Below are positions 36,517 through 45,560 of a stretch of DNA of 64,000 bases, piece by piece. A model generated the notes under the pieces. The model was not told the DNA's origin. It saw only the letters and a program-made list of their open reading frames with translations, and searched no databases. Within the stretch, counting starts at the first letter, position 1, and every line of letters begins with the position of its first letter. This DNA comes from Nitratireductor alexandrii (GTDB lineage: Bacteria; Pseudomonadota; Alphaproteobacteria; Rhizobiales; Rhizobiaceae): NCBI RefSeq assembly GCF_004000215.1, contig NZ_RBVY01000011.1:32601-96600 (forward strand), read 5' to 3'. Both the position numbers and the translations under genes were made by a program.

Positions 36517-38934
36517 ATGAACAAAATCGTAAACGAGATGCCCGCTGGAACTGTGGTGACGCCGTCGCGACAGTTGAACCATAGCGGCATCGGCGCGCCG
36601 GTTCGGCGCCGCGAGGATCCGCGCCTGCTGACGGGAAAGGGGCGTTTCGCCGACAACATCACCATGACGCGGCAGCTGCGCGGCTACGTTCTGCGCTCGC
36701 CCGTGGCCCATGCCAAGATCAAGCGGATCGACGTCTCGCCCGCGCTGGACGTGCCCGGCTTGGTCGCCATCTTGACCGGCGAAGACTACGCGGCCGACGG
36801 TTGGGGAGACATTCCCTGCGTCAGCATCCCGCCGAACATAACGGGCGGAGGTTACCATGCCACGCCGTTCCCGCCACTGGCCACCGATCGCGTGCTTGCG
36901 GTCGGCACGGGGGTTGCCTTCATCGTCGCCGAAACCCTGGCGGCCGCGATCGACGTGGCCGAGCGCATCGAGGTCGAATACGACGAATTGCCGGTGGTGC
37001 CGACGCTCGAAGCGGCGCTGGCCGACAACGCGCCGCTCGTGTGGCCGCAGGCCAAGGGCAATCGTTGCTTCACGCACGAACTGGGCGATGCGGCGGCGGC
37101 CGATGCGGCGTTCGAGCGCGCCGAGCATGTCGTCCGCGCCAGGATCCGCAATCAGCGCGTGGCCGGCAATCCGATGGAGCCGCGCACCTGTATCGGCGCT
37201 TGGGATCCCGGCGACATGCGCTGGCAGCTCACCAGCTCCACCGCCAATCCGCACCGCATCAGGCTGATCCTGGCCGACCAGATCCTCGGCGTTCCCGCCC
37301 ATCGCGTCCATGTCGTCGCCGGCGACGTCGGCGGCGGTTTCGGCACCAAGGGCGGCATCTATCCCGAGGAAATCCTGGTGCTGTGGGCGGCACAGCGCAC
37401 CGGGCGTCCGGTCAAGTGGGTCAGCGACCGGTCGGAGGCCTTTCTGTCCGACTTCAACGGACGCGACCAGATCGCCGATGCCGAGTTCGCCTTCAACAAG
37501 GACGGCACGGTGCTGGGCGCCCGGATCGTCGTCAATCACAATCTCGGTTGCCAGCTCGGCCCGTCGACCGCGCATCCGCCGCTGGTCGGCACGCGGATGC
37601 TGTCGGGCGTCTACGCGATCCCGGCCATGCATGTGACGGTCAACGGCATCTTCACCAACAGCCGAACCCTGACGACCTATCGCGGTGCCGGGCGGCCCGA
37701 GGCGACCCTGGTCGTCGAGCGCATGATGGATCTGGCAGCCGAGGAATTGGGGCTGGCTCCCGACGAGATCAGACGCCGCAACTTCATCAGGCCGAACCAG
37801 ATGCCCTACACGACCTGCATCGGCGAGACCTACGATTGCGGCGAGTTCGAAGCCATCATGGATGAAGCGCTTCGGCTTGCCGACTGGGAGGATTTCGCGG
37901 CGCGCCGCGCGGACAGCGAAGCCCGGGGGCGGCTGCGCGGGCGCGGACTGGCGGTATATATCGAGGTCTGCGCCACGATCAGCGAACGCATGGAGGTCCG
38001 CTTCGACAGCGCGGGCGGGGTGACCATCCTTGCCGGCACGTTCAGCTACGGCCAGGGCCACGAAACCAGCTTCGTGCAGATGGCGCATGAATGGCTCGGC
38101 GTTCCGATCGAAAAGATCCGTCTGCTGCAGGGCGATACCGACAAGATCGCGACGGGCCGCGGCAGTTTCGGCTCGCGCAGCATGACCGTGGGCGGCTCCG
38201 CGCTCAAGCAGGCTTGCGAAAGCGTGATCGACAAGGGTACCCGGCTGGCCGCGATCATGCTTGAGGTCGATCCGGCTGAGATCGTGTTCGAGAGTGGCCT
38301 TTATCTGTGGAAGGCGGGCGATCAGCGCTCCGTGACGATCGACGAGGTGGCGAAGGCCAGCTTTGCCTGGAAGGGCGTGACCACCTATGCGTCCGGAGCG
38401 CTGAAATCGATCCCGGCGGATCTGTGGTCCGGGCTCGAAGGCATCGGCCATTTCTCGGCAAATCCGCAGAACTATCCCAATGGCTGCTACATCGCCGAGG
38501 TCGAGGTCGAGCCGGAGACCGGACAGGTTCACCTTGTCGGCGTGACCGCGGTCGACGATGTCGGCAATGTGGTCAATCCCCTTCTTTTGGAAGGGCAGAT
38601 CATGGGCGCCATCGCGCAGGCTGCGGGCCAGGCCCTGAAGGAGAAGGTGGTGCACGATGAGACCGGCCAGCTTCTGACGGGTGCATACACCGACTACGCC
38701 ATGCCCCAGGCCGGAGATTTCCCGCGCTTCAAGCTGGGCCTGCGGTCCGTCCCCACGGCGACGAATCCGCTGGGGGTCAAGGGCGGCGCTGAAGCCGGCA
38801 CCGTCGGCTTGCCGCCCGCCATCGTGTCGGCCGTCGTCGATGCCCTGCGTCCCTACGGGGTGCGCGACCTAAAGATGCCGCTGACGCCGATGTCGGTCTG
38901 GGAGGCGATGAACCCCGAAGGAGAAGAGGAATGA
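36517..38934 (+). CDS. molybdenum hydroxylase large subunit (xanthine dehydrogenase/CoxL family, form II)
   Basis: An 805-residue molybdopterin-cytosine-dinucleotide subunit. The N-terminal domain has GAPVRRREDPRLLTGKGRFA and the catalytic part GDVGGGFGTKGG, then TTYRGAGRPEATLV and GVKGGAEAGTVGLPPA with the Glu that abstracts a proton. The active-site loop AYRGAGR-like (TYRGAGR) marks form II enzymes; true aerobic CO dehydrogenase has AYRCSFR, so CO is not the substrate. It most likely hydroxylates an aromatic or N-heterocyclic ring with water. An ATG at 36517 is preferred over a GTG four codons earlier. FeS and FAD subunits follow. Confidence 0.9.
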   Translation: MNKIVNEMPAGTVVTPSRQLNHSGIGAPVRRREDPRLLTGKGRFADNITMTRQLRGYVLRSPVAHAKIKRIDVSPALDVPGLVAILTGEDYAADGWGDIPCVSIPPNITGGGYHATPFPPLATDRVLAVGTGVAFIVAETLAAAIDVAERIEVEYDELPVVPTLEAALADNAPLVWPQAKGNRCFTHELGDAAAADAAFERAEHVVRARIRNQRVAGNPMEPRTCIGAWDPGDMRWQLTSSTANPHRIRLILADQILGVPAHRVHVVAGDVGGGFGTKGGIYPEEILVLWAAQRTGRPVKWVSDRSEAFLSDFNGRDQIADAEFAFNKDGTVLGARIVVNHNLGCQLGPSTAHPPLVGTRMLSGVYAIPAMHVTVNGIFTNSRTLTTYRGAGRPEATLVVERMMDLAAEELGLAPDEIRRRNFIRPNQMPYTTCIGETYDCGEFEAIMDEALRLADWEDFAARRADSEARGRLRGRGLAVYIEVCATISERMEVRFDSAGGVTILAGTFSYGQGHETSFVQMAHEWLGVPIEKIRLLQGDTDKIATGRGSFGSRSMTVGGSALKQACESVIDKGTRLAAIMLEVDPAEIVFESGLYLWKAGDQRSVTIDEVAKASFAWKGVTTYASGALKSIPADLWSGLEGIGHFSANPQNYPNGCYIAEVEVEPETGQVHLVGVTAVDDVGNVVNPLLLEGQIMGAIAQAAGQALKEKVVHDETGQLLTGAYTDYAMPQAGDFPRFKLGLRSVPTATNPLGVKGGAEAGTVGLPPAIVSAVVDALRPYGVRDLKMPLTPMSVWEAMNPEGEEE

Positions 38935-39239
38935 CGCTTTATTCCGTGTATCGGATCGACCGCAGCGACGGTCGTGCCGCGGAGGTCCGGGCGGCGACGC
39001 GGCCGGCGCATCGCGAATACATGAGCCGGTTCGCCGATCGCGTTCGTTGCGGCGGCCCGCTGCTCGACGAAAACGGGGACGCCTGCGGCGGGCTGATGCT
39101 GATCGAAGCCGATTCCGAGGCCCAGGTGCGGGAAATCCTCGCAAACGACCCGTTCGAAATCGCCGGATTGTCGGAGCGCATCGAGGTGCTGGCCTTCCGC
39201 TGGCAGACCAATCGTCCTTCCGAAATGCCTCCGCTTTGA
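38931..39239 (+). CDS. YciI-like protein
   Basis: A 102-residue protein of the YciI/YCII ferredoxin-like fold: HREYMSRFADRVRCGGPLL, GGLMLIEADSEAQVREIL and ANDPFEIAGLSERIEVLAF. The family includes muconolactone-isomerase-like and dehalogenase-related members. The His in RPAHREY and the Asp in ANDPF are the usual conserved pair. It overlaps the large-subunit gene by four bases, so it belongs to the same transcript. Its role is unknown; lactone or ring-product handling would fit the context. Confidence 0.78.
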   Translation: MTLYSVYRIDRSDGRAAEVRAATRPAHREYMSRFADRVRCGGPLLDENGDACGGLMLIEADSEAQVREILANDPFEIAGLSERIEVLAFRWQTNRPSEMPPL

Positions 39240-39285
39240 CCCGCGAAACGGCGATGCCCGCGATATCAGAAGATCGGATAGTGAC

Positions 39286-39969
39286 ATGCAATTGACTGGA
39301 AGCCAGGACATCGAAGCCCCGCGCGAACGCGTATGGGACGGGCTGTTGGACCCCCGATTCTTGAAGGCTGCGATTCCCGGCTGCGAGTCCTTTACCCTCG
39401 ACGACGACGGCGCCTATTCGGCGGTCGTTCTGGCTTCGCTCGGCCCGGTGCGCGCCCGTTTCCGCGGGCGGCTGTGGCAGGAGGACCTGCATCCGCCGGC
39501 ACGTTGCACCCTGCGCTTCGAGGGCGAAGGCGGCATTGCCGGCTTTGCCAAGGGCAGTGCGCAGGTCGTGCTTGAAGACATCGACGGCGACACGGCGCGC
39601 ACCCGTCTCAGCTATAGCGCGGATGTGGCGATGGGCGGCCGGCTGGCGCAGATCGGATCGAGGCTGATCGACGCGACGGCCAAGCGCATGGCGGGGCAGT
39701 TTTTCGACAAGTTCGAAGCGCTGCTGAAGGACCCGTCGGCCCTGGCGGAGGGATCGGGGGAGGCCGCGGCCCCTGCTGCTTCCGGTGGCCAGGAGGCGTT
39801 CGGGTCTGACCGCGAGCCAGCGGCGGCCGTGCCTGGAAAAGCGGCGCTGGTCGCGGCCGCGCCCGCCGTTTCGCCGGCCGGCCAGTTCACGTTGCAGATG
39901 CCTGGCTGGGCCTGGGCCTTCACGGTTGCCGTCCTTGCCGCGGCCGCCGCCTGGCTTGGCACGCACTGA
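39286..39969 (+). CDS. CoxG-family (SRPBCC) protein
   Basis: A 227-residue protein. The first 150 residues match CoxG, an SRPBCC fold associated with molybdenum hydroxylases (MQLTGSQDIEAPRERVWDGL, PGCESFT, KRMAGQFFDKFEALL). An alanine-, glycine-rich linker follows and a final hydrophobic helix (about 205-225) that would anchor it to the membrane. In Oligotropha, CoxG helps to recruit CO dehydrogenase to the membrane; here it may do the same for this hydroxylase and link it to the respiratory chain. It lies between the large and small subunit genes. Confidence 0.85.
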   Translation: MQLTGSQDIEAPRERVWDGLLDPRFLKAAIPGCESFTLDDDGAYSAVVLASLGPVRARFRGRLWQEDLHPPARCTLRFEGEGGIAGFAKGSAQVVLEDIDGDTARTRLSYSADVAMGGRLAQIGSRLIDATAKRMAGQFFDKFEALLKDPSALAEGSGEAAAPAASGGQEAFGSDREPAAAVPGKAALVAAAPAVSPAGQFTLQMPGWAWAFTVAVLAAAAAWLGTH

Positions 39970-39981
39970 GAGGCGACGGTC

Positions 39982-40473
39982 ATGAACGAAGTCACGATCA
40001 CCGTTAACGGGGTTCCCGAAACCCATCAGGTCGAGCCGCGCATGTTGCTCGTCCATTTCCTGCGCGAACTCTGCGGGCTGACCGGCACCAATGTCGGGTG
40101 CGACACCACGCAATGCGGATGCTGCACCGTTCACCTGGACGGGCGGGCGGTCAAATCCTGCACGCTCCTGGCCGTGCAGGCGGACGGTTCGGAGGTGGCC
40201 ACGATCGAGGGGCTGGGAACCTCCGACAGGCTGCATCCCATGCAGGAATCGTTCAGGGAGCATCATGCGCTGCAGTGCGGCTACTGCACGTCCGGCATGG
40301 TGATGCAGGGGATCGACGTCGTGCGCAGCGGCATCGGCCATGACGAAAGGGCGGTCCGCGAGGCCCTGGAGGGCAATCTGTGCCGCTGCACCGGATATCA
40401 GAACATCGTCGATGCGATCATGGACGTTGCCCGCAACGCACCGGACTCATGCGGCGACGGTAGCGTGCGATGA
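39982..40473 (+). CDS. molybdenum hydroxylase small subunit (2x[2Fe-2S])
   Basis: A 163-residue iron-sulfur subunit. The plant-type cluster ligands are in GCDTTQCGCCTVHLDG and the following SCTLLAV; the second, all-helical cluster uses QCGYCTSGMV and NLCRCTGYQNI. It passes electrons from the molybdenum centre to FAD. It is 12 bp after the CoxG-like gene and overlaps the FAD subunit start by four bases. Length and motif order are typical. Confidence 0.94.
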   Translation: MNEVTITVNGVPETHQVEPRMLLVHFLRELCGLTGTNVGCDTTQCGCCTVHLDGRAVKSCTLLAVQADGSEVATIEGLGTSDRLHPMQESFREHHALQCGYCTSGMVMQGIDVVRSGIGHDERAVREALEGNLCRCTGYQNIVDAIMDVARNAPDSCGDGSVR

Positions 40474-41294
40474 ACCTTCCCGATTTCAAATACGAACGCC
40501 CGCAAAACCTGGACGCGGCTCTCGAGCTTCTGCGCGGCAACCCGCAAGCGCGCGTGCTGGCGGGAGGCCAGACGCTGATCCCCGCCCTCAAGCAGCGGTT
40601 GGACCGGCCGAGCGTGCTGATCGACCTGCGCGCGATCGCGGAGCTGCGCGGGATCGAGGTCTCCTCCACCCATGTGAGCGTGGGCGCGATGACGCGCCAT
40701 GCCGAAATCGCCGCCCATGCCGATATCGGCATGGCGATCCCCGCGCTGCGGCATCTGGCTTCGGGCATCGCCCATCCGCAGGTGCGCAACATGGGAACCA
40801 TCGGCGGTTCGATCGCAAACAATGATCCGGCGGCGGACTATCCCGCCGCCGTCGTCGGCCTCGACGCGACGGTTGAGACCACGAAGCGGCGCATCCCCGC
40901 CGACGCCTTCTTCACCGGATTGTTCGAGACGGCGCTCGAGCCGGAAGAGCTCGTCTTGCGGGTGCATTTCCGGGTGCCGCGCCGCGCGGGCTATCACAAG
41001 ATCGCCAACCAGGCATCGGGCTACGTCACGGTGGGGTGTTTCATCGCCGCGTTTGACGGGCAGATCAGGGTTGCCGTCAACGGCGCCGGCCCTTGCGTGT
41101 TCCGGCAGGCGGATTTCGAGGCCGCGCTGCGCGCAAACTGGTCACCGGACGCGATCAGGGACCTCAAACAGGATCCCGCGACCATGAACGAGGACATGCA
41201 TGCCAGCAAGCGCTACCGCGCGCATCTGGTCGCAGTGGCCGCCGCCCGCGCGCTGAACATGGCGGCCGGCGGATTGGAAATGGAGAAAGCCTGA
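40470..41294 (+). CDS. molybdenum hydroxylase medium subunit (FAD-binding)
   Basis: A 274-residue CoxM-like FAD subunit. AGGQTLIPALKQRLDRP and GTIGGSIANNDPAADYPA are the two FAD-binding signatures. It completes the three-subunit enzyme. The last base of its stop codon is the first base of the next start (ATG at 41294), showing tight coupling with the hydrolase gene. Confidence 0.93.
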   Translation: MNLPDFKYERPQNLDAALELLRGNPQARVLAGGQTLIPALKQRLDRPSVLIDLRAIAELRGIEVSSTHVSVGAMTRHAEIAAHADIGMAIPALRHLASGIAHPQVRNMGTIGGSIANNDPAADYPAAVVGLDATVETTKRRIPADAFFTGLFETALEPEELVLRVHFRVPRRAGYHKIANQASGYVTVGCFIAAFDGQIRVAVNGAGPCVFRQADFEAALRANWSPDAIRDLKQDPATMNEDMHASKRYRAHLVAVAAARALNMAAGGLEMEKA

Positions 41295-42148
41295 TGAAGT
41301 TGATGTCTTACGTGACGCCGTCCCGAGCCAGTTTCGGAGTGGCGGACGGCGAGCGGGTGTTCGATCTTGGTTGCCGGCTCGGTGGCGATCTGGTCGCGTT
41401 GCTGCGCGACGGGGGGCTGGAACGTGCCGCCGCTGCCGTCAAGGGCGCGAGCGCCGACTTTCATCTGGACGATTTGTGCTTTTTGCCGGTCGTGCCCAAT
41501 CCGGGCAAGATCGTCTGCGTCGGGCTGAACTACAAGGCCCACCGCGCCGAGGGCAACCACGACACCGAAAAGCCGGCCGCGCCGTCGCTGTTTCTGCGTA
41601 CCGCGGAATCGCAGACCGGCCATGGGCGCGCGCTCGTGATCCCGCGCGAAAGCGATCAGTTCGACTTCGAGGCGGAGATGGCCGTGGTGATCGGCAGGGC
41701 CGGCAGGCGCATCCCCCGGGCCAGGGCGCTGGAGCACGTGGCGGGCATATCCTGCTACAATGACGGGTCGGTCCGCGACTGGCAATTGGCCGTCAACCAG
41801 TGGACCGCCGGCAAGAACTTCCCCGCGACCGGCTCGTTCGGCCCATGGATGGTGACCGCCGACGAGATCGCGCCCGATAGCAGCCTGGCCTTGAAATGCC
41901 GCCTGAACGGCCAGGTCATGCAGGACACGACCACCGATCTGATGATGTTCGACCTCGCCGAGCAGATCGAACACGTCTCGACCTTCATGACACTCAATCC
42001 CGGCGACGTGATCGTCACCGGCACGCCGGGCGGCGTCGGGCTTCGCCGGGATCCGCCAGTCTGGATGAAGCATGGCGACACGGTCGAAGTCGAACTCGAA
42101 GGCGTCGGCATCCTGCGCAATACGGTCGTCAAGGAGCCCGCAGCGTGA
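41294..42148 (+). CDS. fumarylacetoacetate hydrolase-family enzyme
   Basis: A 284-residue FAH-family protein: N-terminal small domain to about residue 70, then GKIVCVGLNYKAHRAE, the metal site ESDQFDFEAEMAVVIGR, SCYNDGSVRDWQ, and FGPWMVT and GDVIVTGTPGGVG. Members hydrolyse, decarboxylate or isomerise 2-oxo acids from ring cleavage (FAH, HpaG, MhpD-like). It starts one base inside the preceding stop and ends overlapping the aldolase gene. It probably processes the ring-opened product. Confidence 0.88.
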   Translation: MKLMSYVTPSRASFGVADGERVFDLGCRLGGDLVALLRDGGLERAAAAVKGASADFHLDDLCFLPVVPNPGKIVCVGLNYKAHRAEGNHDTEKPAAPSLFLRTAESQTGHGRALVIPRESDQFDFEAEMAVVIGRAGRRIPRARALEHVAGISCYNDGSVRDWQLAVNQWTAGKNFPATGSFGPWMVTADEIAPDSSLALKCRLNGQVMQDTTTDLMMFDLAEQIEHVSTFMTLNPGDVIVTGTPGGVGLRRDPPVWMKHGDTVEVELEGVGILRNTVVKEPAA

Positions 42149-42888
42149 CGCAGACCGCGCCCATTTCCGACGCCCTGCGCCGGACGCTCGAGACATGCGA
42201 TCCCGCCAGCTTGGCCAATGCGCTCCTGAAACGGGGGCTGCGCAACAGCTTCATGGTCGGCCTGTCGCCGGTGGCGGAGAACCAGCCGCGACTCGTCGGG
42301 CCAGCCTTCACCTTGCGCTTCATTCCCGCGCGCGAGGATCTGGACACGATGGCGCTCTACGCCACCGAGGAGAGCCTGCACCGGCGCGCTATCGAAGAAT
42401 GTCCTCCGGGTGCGGTCCTGGTCATGTCGACCGGGGGCGACCGGCGCGCATCGTGCATGGGCGACATGATGGCGCTCCGCCTCAAGACGCGCGGCGTCGC
42501 CGGGGTGGTGACCGATGGCGGCTATCGCGACAGCCCCGGTGTGGCGGAGACCGGCCTGCCGTGTTTTCAGGCGGGGCCGTCGGGACCGGCCACGCCGATC
42601 GCGTTGAGTCCGGTGGCGTTCAACGATCCGATCGGCTGCGCGGGCGTGCCGGTCTATGCCGGCGACATCGTCGTCGCCGACAAGAGCGGGGTCGTGGTGC
42701 TGCCGCGCCATCTGGCCCAGGAGGTCGCCGACGAGGTCGCCGCCGCCGGCGATTACGAAACGTTCGTCGCCGCGCATATACGGCGCGGCCGCTCGATATT
42801 CGGCCTGTTCCCGGCCACGCCCGACAGCCGGAAGGAATACGAAGCCTGGGTGGCCGCCGGCCGCCCCAACCTGGAGGAAGATGCATGA
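42145..42888 (+). CDS. RraA-like / 4-hydroxy-4-methyl-2-oxoglutarate aldolase-family protein
   Basis: A 247-residue protein of the RraA fold. The segment MGDMMALRLKTRGVAGVV followed by TDGGYRDS contains the conserved Arg and Asp used by HMG/CHA aldolases to bind the metal and oxaloacetate-like group. Such aldolases cut 4-carboxy-4-hydroxy-2-oxoadipate or related acids to pyruvate. Start is GTG at 42145, overlapping the hydrolase stop, with AAGGAG nearby. In this cluster an aldolase completing meta-cleavage is the natural reading; an RNase E inhibitor role is unlikely. Confidence 0.83.
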   Translation: MTQTAPISDALRRTLETCDPASLANALLKRGLRNSFMVGLSPVAENQPRLVGPAFTLRFIPAREDLDTMALYATEESLHRRAIEECPPGAVLVMSTGGDRRASCMGDMMALRLKTRGVAGVVTDGGYRDSPGVAETGLPCFQAGPSGPATPIALSPVAFNDPIGCAGVPVYAGDIVVADKSGVVVLPRHLAQEVADEVAAAGDYETFVAAHIRRGRSIFGLFPATPDSRKEYEAWVAAGRPNLEEDA

Positions 42889-43316
42889 ACGCGGAACAAA
42901 AGGCTGCGTTGGCGCAGTCGCTCGAAGTGTTGATCGACCGCGACGCGCTGGATGCGGACAAGTGGCTGGACTTCCCCGATTACGGTCTGCGCCAGTATTT
43001 TCTTTGGAAGAACCCGGAAACCGGCGCCTCGATCGCGATCCTGGAGTTCGACAAGGGAGGGCATATTCCCGTCAAGCACATCCATGCCTCGAACCAGTTC
43101 ATGTACTGCCTTGAGGGCGACTACGAATATACCGATGTCGGGCTGCGGCTGAAACCCGGCAGCTTCTACATGAACCCGAAGGACAACCCGCACGGGCCGA
43201 CGCTGGCGCACGAGAAAAGCGTCCTGATCGAGATCTATGACGGGCCGCATTATTACGAAAAGCCGGTGTTCCACACCGATGAGACCATCGGGGATTTTCT
43301 GCACAAGGGCGACTGA
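42885..43316 (+). CDS. cupin-domain protein
   Basis: A 143-residue single-domain cupin. HIPVKHIHASNQFMYCLEGD has the first motif (His-x-His and the downstream residues) and PGSFYMNPKDNPHGPTLA the second with its His. Cupins bind a metal and may be dioxygenases, isomerases or decarboxylases; no closer function is recognisable. Four-base overlap with the aldolase gene places it in the operon. Confidence 0.8.
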   Translation: MNAEQKAALAQSLEVLIDRDALDADKWLDFPDYGLRQYFLWKNPETGASIAILEFDKGGHIPVKHIHASNQFMYCLEGDYEYTDVGLRLKPGSFYMNPKDNPHGPTLAHEKSVLIEIYDGPHYYEKPVFHTDETIGDFLHKGD

Positions 43317-43407
43317 ACGCCCGCCGCGCCCAGCAAGGGGCGATGAAGTGCCGCGGCGCCGTTTTCCTTGGCGCGAACGGCCTCGCTTCAACCACCGGGG
43401 CACCCTG

Positions 43408-44259
43408 ATGAGACTCGTCCGATCCTTTCAAGAACTTGCCGACGGCGACCGGCGCGCCTGCGCCGCGATCGGCAATTTCGATGGCGTGCACTTCGGTCAT
43501 CGCGCCATCATCGACACGGCACGCAAGCAGGCCCTGCGACACGGCGGCCCGCTGGGAGTGGTGACCTTCGAGCCGCATCCGCGGGCGTTTTTTTCGCCCC
43601 ATGCTGCGCCGTTTCGGCTTACCGATTGCCGGACCAGGGCCGAGCGCCTTGAAAGGCTCGGTGTCGACTGCCTGTTTGAACTGGCGTTCGACCGCGAGAT
43701 GGCCGGCCTGTCGCCGGAAGACTTCGCGCGCCTGGTTATCTGCGACGGGCTCGATCTTCGGCATGTGGTGGTCGGTGAAAATTTCCGCTTCGGCAAGGCC
43801 CGTGCCGGCACCACGGACACCTTGCTTGAACTGGGTCGCGCGCTCGGCTTTGGCGTCACGGTCTTACCGCTGCTGCGCGCTTCGACACAGCAGATCTCCT
43901 CCACCGCGATACGCAACGCGCTGCTGGCCGGCCAGCCGCGCGTCGCCGCGCGCGGCATGGGCGAGTTCCATCGCATCGCCGGAAGGCTGCGCCATGTCCA
44001 AAGCAACCGATTCAGGCTGACGGCGATGGAAGGAGGCCGCGTGCGCACCGACCTCATGGAGCCGCGGGCGGGCCTCTACTCCGTCGGAATCCAGCGTGAG
44101 GGCGGCGCGCGCCTGGCCGGCACCGCTGCAATCGGCCATCGCCTGCCGCCCTACGACAAGCCGCTGGAAATCGACCTGCGGGTCTTCGGCGGCGATGCCT
44201 CGCTTCACGTGGAGGAGGCCTGCGTGGTCCTGCTGGACTATCACGGCTGCCCGGTCTGA
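43408..44259 (+). CDS. RibF-like FAD synthetase with degenerate riboflavin-kinase domain
   Basis: A 283-residue protein. The N-terminal adenylyltransferase domain is intact: IGNFDGVHFGHRAIID, GVVTFEPHPRAFF, VVVGENFRFG and ISSTAIRNALL. The C-terminal half aligns with riboflavin kinase (GLYSVGIQREGG, LEIDLRVFGGD) but lacks the GxPTAN motif that binds ATP and magnesium, so it may only adenylate FMN or have lost both-step function. A housekeeping RibF is normally elsewhere. In this operon it would supply FAD to two monooxygenases and the hydroxylase FAD subunit. The ATG at 43408 begins 91 bp after the cupin. Confidence 0.8.
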   Translation: MRLVRSFQELADGDRRACAAIGNFDGVHFGHRAIIDTARKQALRHGGPLGVVTFEPHPRAFFSPHAAPFRLTDCRTRAERLERLGVDCLFELAFDREMAGLSPEDFARLVICDGLDLRHVVVGENFRFGKARAGTTDTLLELGRALGFGVTVLPLLRASTQQISSTAIRNALLAGQPRVAARGMGEFHRIAGRLRHVQSNRFRLTAMEGGRVRTDLMEPRAGLYSVGIQREGGARLAGTAAIGHRLPPYDKPLEIDLRVFGGDASLHVEEACVVLLDYHGCPV

Positions 44260-44336
44260 CGGGGCGGAAACGACGGACCGGCCTGCCGCCTGGCGCAGCC
44301 CGGCCACCCAACAATCGGGGAGAGACGAGCGACACC

Positions 44337-45557
44337 ATGACGAACAGCGACGCGACGCAAGCCATCGACGGTGCTCTCACCGGCCTCAGGGTGATCGAGA
44401 TGGGCAGTTTCATCGCCGGGCCCTTCTGCGGTCAGGTCCTGGCCGACCTCGGCGCCGAGGTCATCAAGATCGAACCGCCGAGGCGTGGCGATGCCATGCG
44501 GCAATGGGGCGTGGAAACGCTCAATGGCCGCAGCCTGTGGTGGCCGGTCATCGCCCGCAACAAGAAATCGCTCACTCTCGACCTTCGCGAGAACGCGGGG
44601 CGCGAGATCGCGCGCAAGCTGATCGGCCAGGCGGACGTTCTGGTCGAAAACTTCCGTCCGGGCACGCTCGAGAAGTGGGATCTGGCTCCCGCGCGCCTGA
44701 TGGGGGCCAATCCCAAACTCGTCATCGGCCGGGTGTCGGGTTTCGGCCAGACCGGGCCCTATTCGAACCGCACCGGTTTCGGGGCGATCGCCGAGGCGAT
44801 GTCGGGCGTCCGCGCTCTGTGCGGCTTTCCCGATCGGCCGCCGCCGCGCATGGGCCTGTCGGTGGGCGACAGCGTGGCCGGGCTTTTCACCTGTATCGGC
44901 ATCCTCTCGGCGCTTCACGGCCGCGCCCTTACCGGCAAGGGGCAGGTGGTGGATGTCGGCATTACCGATGCAATGCTTGCCATGTGCGAGAGCGTGCTGT
45001 CGGAGCATGGCGCGACCGGGGCCGTGCGCGAACGCGCGGGCACCGGCCTGCCGCGGATCGCGCCGTCGAACCTCTATCCGACCGTGGACGGCAAGTGGCT
45101 GCTGATCGCCGCCAATGGCGATGCGATTTTCGAACGGCTGACCCAGGCCATGGCACGCCCGGAACTGGCCGGGGACCCGCGCTTTGCCGATCATCGCAGC
45201 CGCGGCCAGCATCAGGCCTTGCTCGACGACATCGTCGCGGAATGGACGAAAACCCTGACTAGGGATGCGCTTTTGGCCCGCCTGAACGATTACGGCGTGC
45301 CGGCGGGACCGATCAACGACGCGGCCGACGTGTGCGCGGACCCGCATTTTCGTGAGCGCGGCGCCGTCATCGAAGTGGCGAGCGAGACCTATGGGCCGGT
45401 TGTGATGCAGGGCGTTGTGCCGCGGCTGTCGGCCAATCCGGGACGCGTGCGCTGGGTGGGGCCCGAGCTTGGCGAGCACAATGTCGAGATACTCACGCAA
45501 GCGCTCGGCCTTTCCCCGAACGAGGTCGAGGCTCTGGGCAAGCGCGGCGTGGTTTGA
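44337..45557 (+). CDS. class III (CaiB/BaiF) CoA transferase
   Basis: A 406-residue family III CoA transferase. LRVIEMGSFIAGPFCGQVLA and GAEVIKIEPPRRGD form the N-terminal signature, and MGLSVGDSVAGLFT contains the expected catalytic Asp. It activates a carboxylic acid with CoA from a donor such as succinyl-CoA. It lies 3 bp before the HMG-CoA-lyase-like gene, suggesting that the acid it activates is the lyase substrate, for example a 3-hydroxy-3-methylglutarate-like acid. It is related to, but clearly different from, the transferase at 23955. Confidence 0.88.
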   Translation: MTNSDATQAIDGALTGLRVIEMGSFIAGPFCGQVLADLGAEVIKIEPPRRGDAMRQWGVETLNGRSLWWPVIARNKKSLTLDLRENAGREIARKLIGQADVLVENFRPGTLEKWDLAPARLMGANPKLVIGRVSGFGQTGPYSNRTGFGAIAEAMSGVRALCGFPDRPPPRMGLSVGDSVAGLFTCIGILSALHGRALTGKGQVVDVGITDAMLAMCESVLSEHGATGAVRERAGTGLPRIAPSNLYPTVDGKWLLIAANGDAIFERLTQAMARPELAGDPRFADHRSRGQHQALLDDIVAEWTKTLTRDALLARLNDYGVPAGPINDAADVCADPHFRERGAVIEVASETYGPVVMQGVVPRLSANPGRVRWVGPELGEHNVEILTQALGLSPNEVEALGKRGVV

Positions 45558-45560
45558 GCC

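Noticed and set aside
36517-41294. Aerobic CO dehydrogenase (coxMSL-like with CoxG)
   Set aside because: The large-subunit loop is TYRGAGR (form II), not the AYRCSFR loop with the catalytic Cys. Gene order and neighbours also fit ring hydroxylation.
42145-42888. RraA as an RNase E inhibitor
   Set aside because: The fold is shared with aldolases. The operon of ring-cleavage enzymes and the conserved Arg/Asp motif favour the aldolase.
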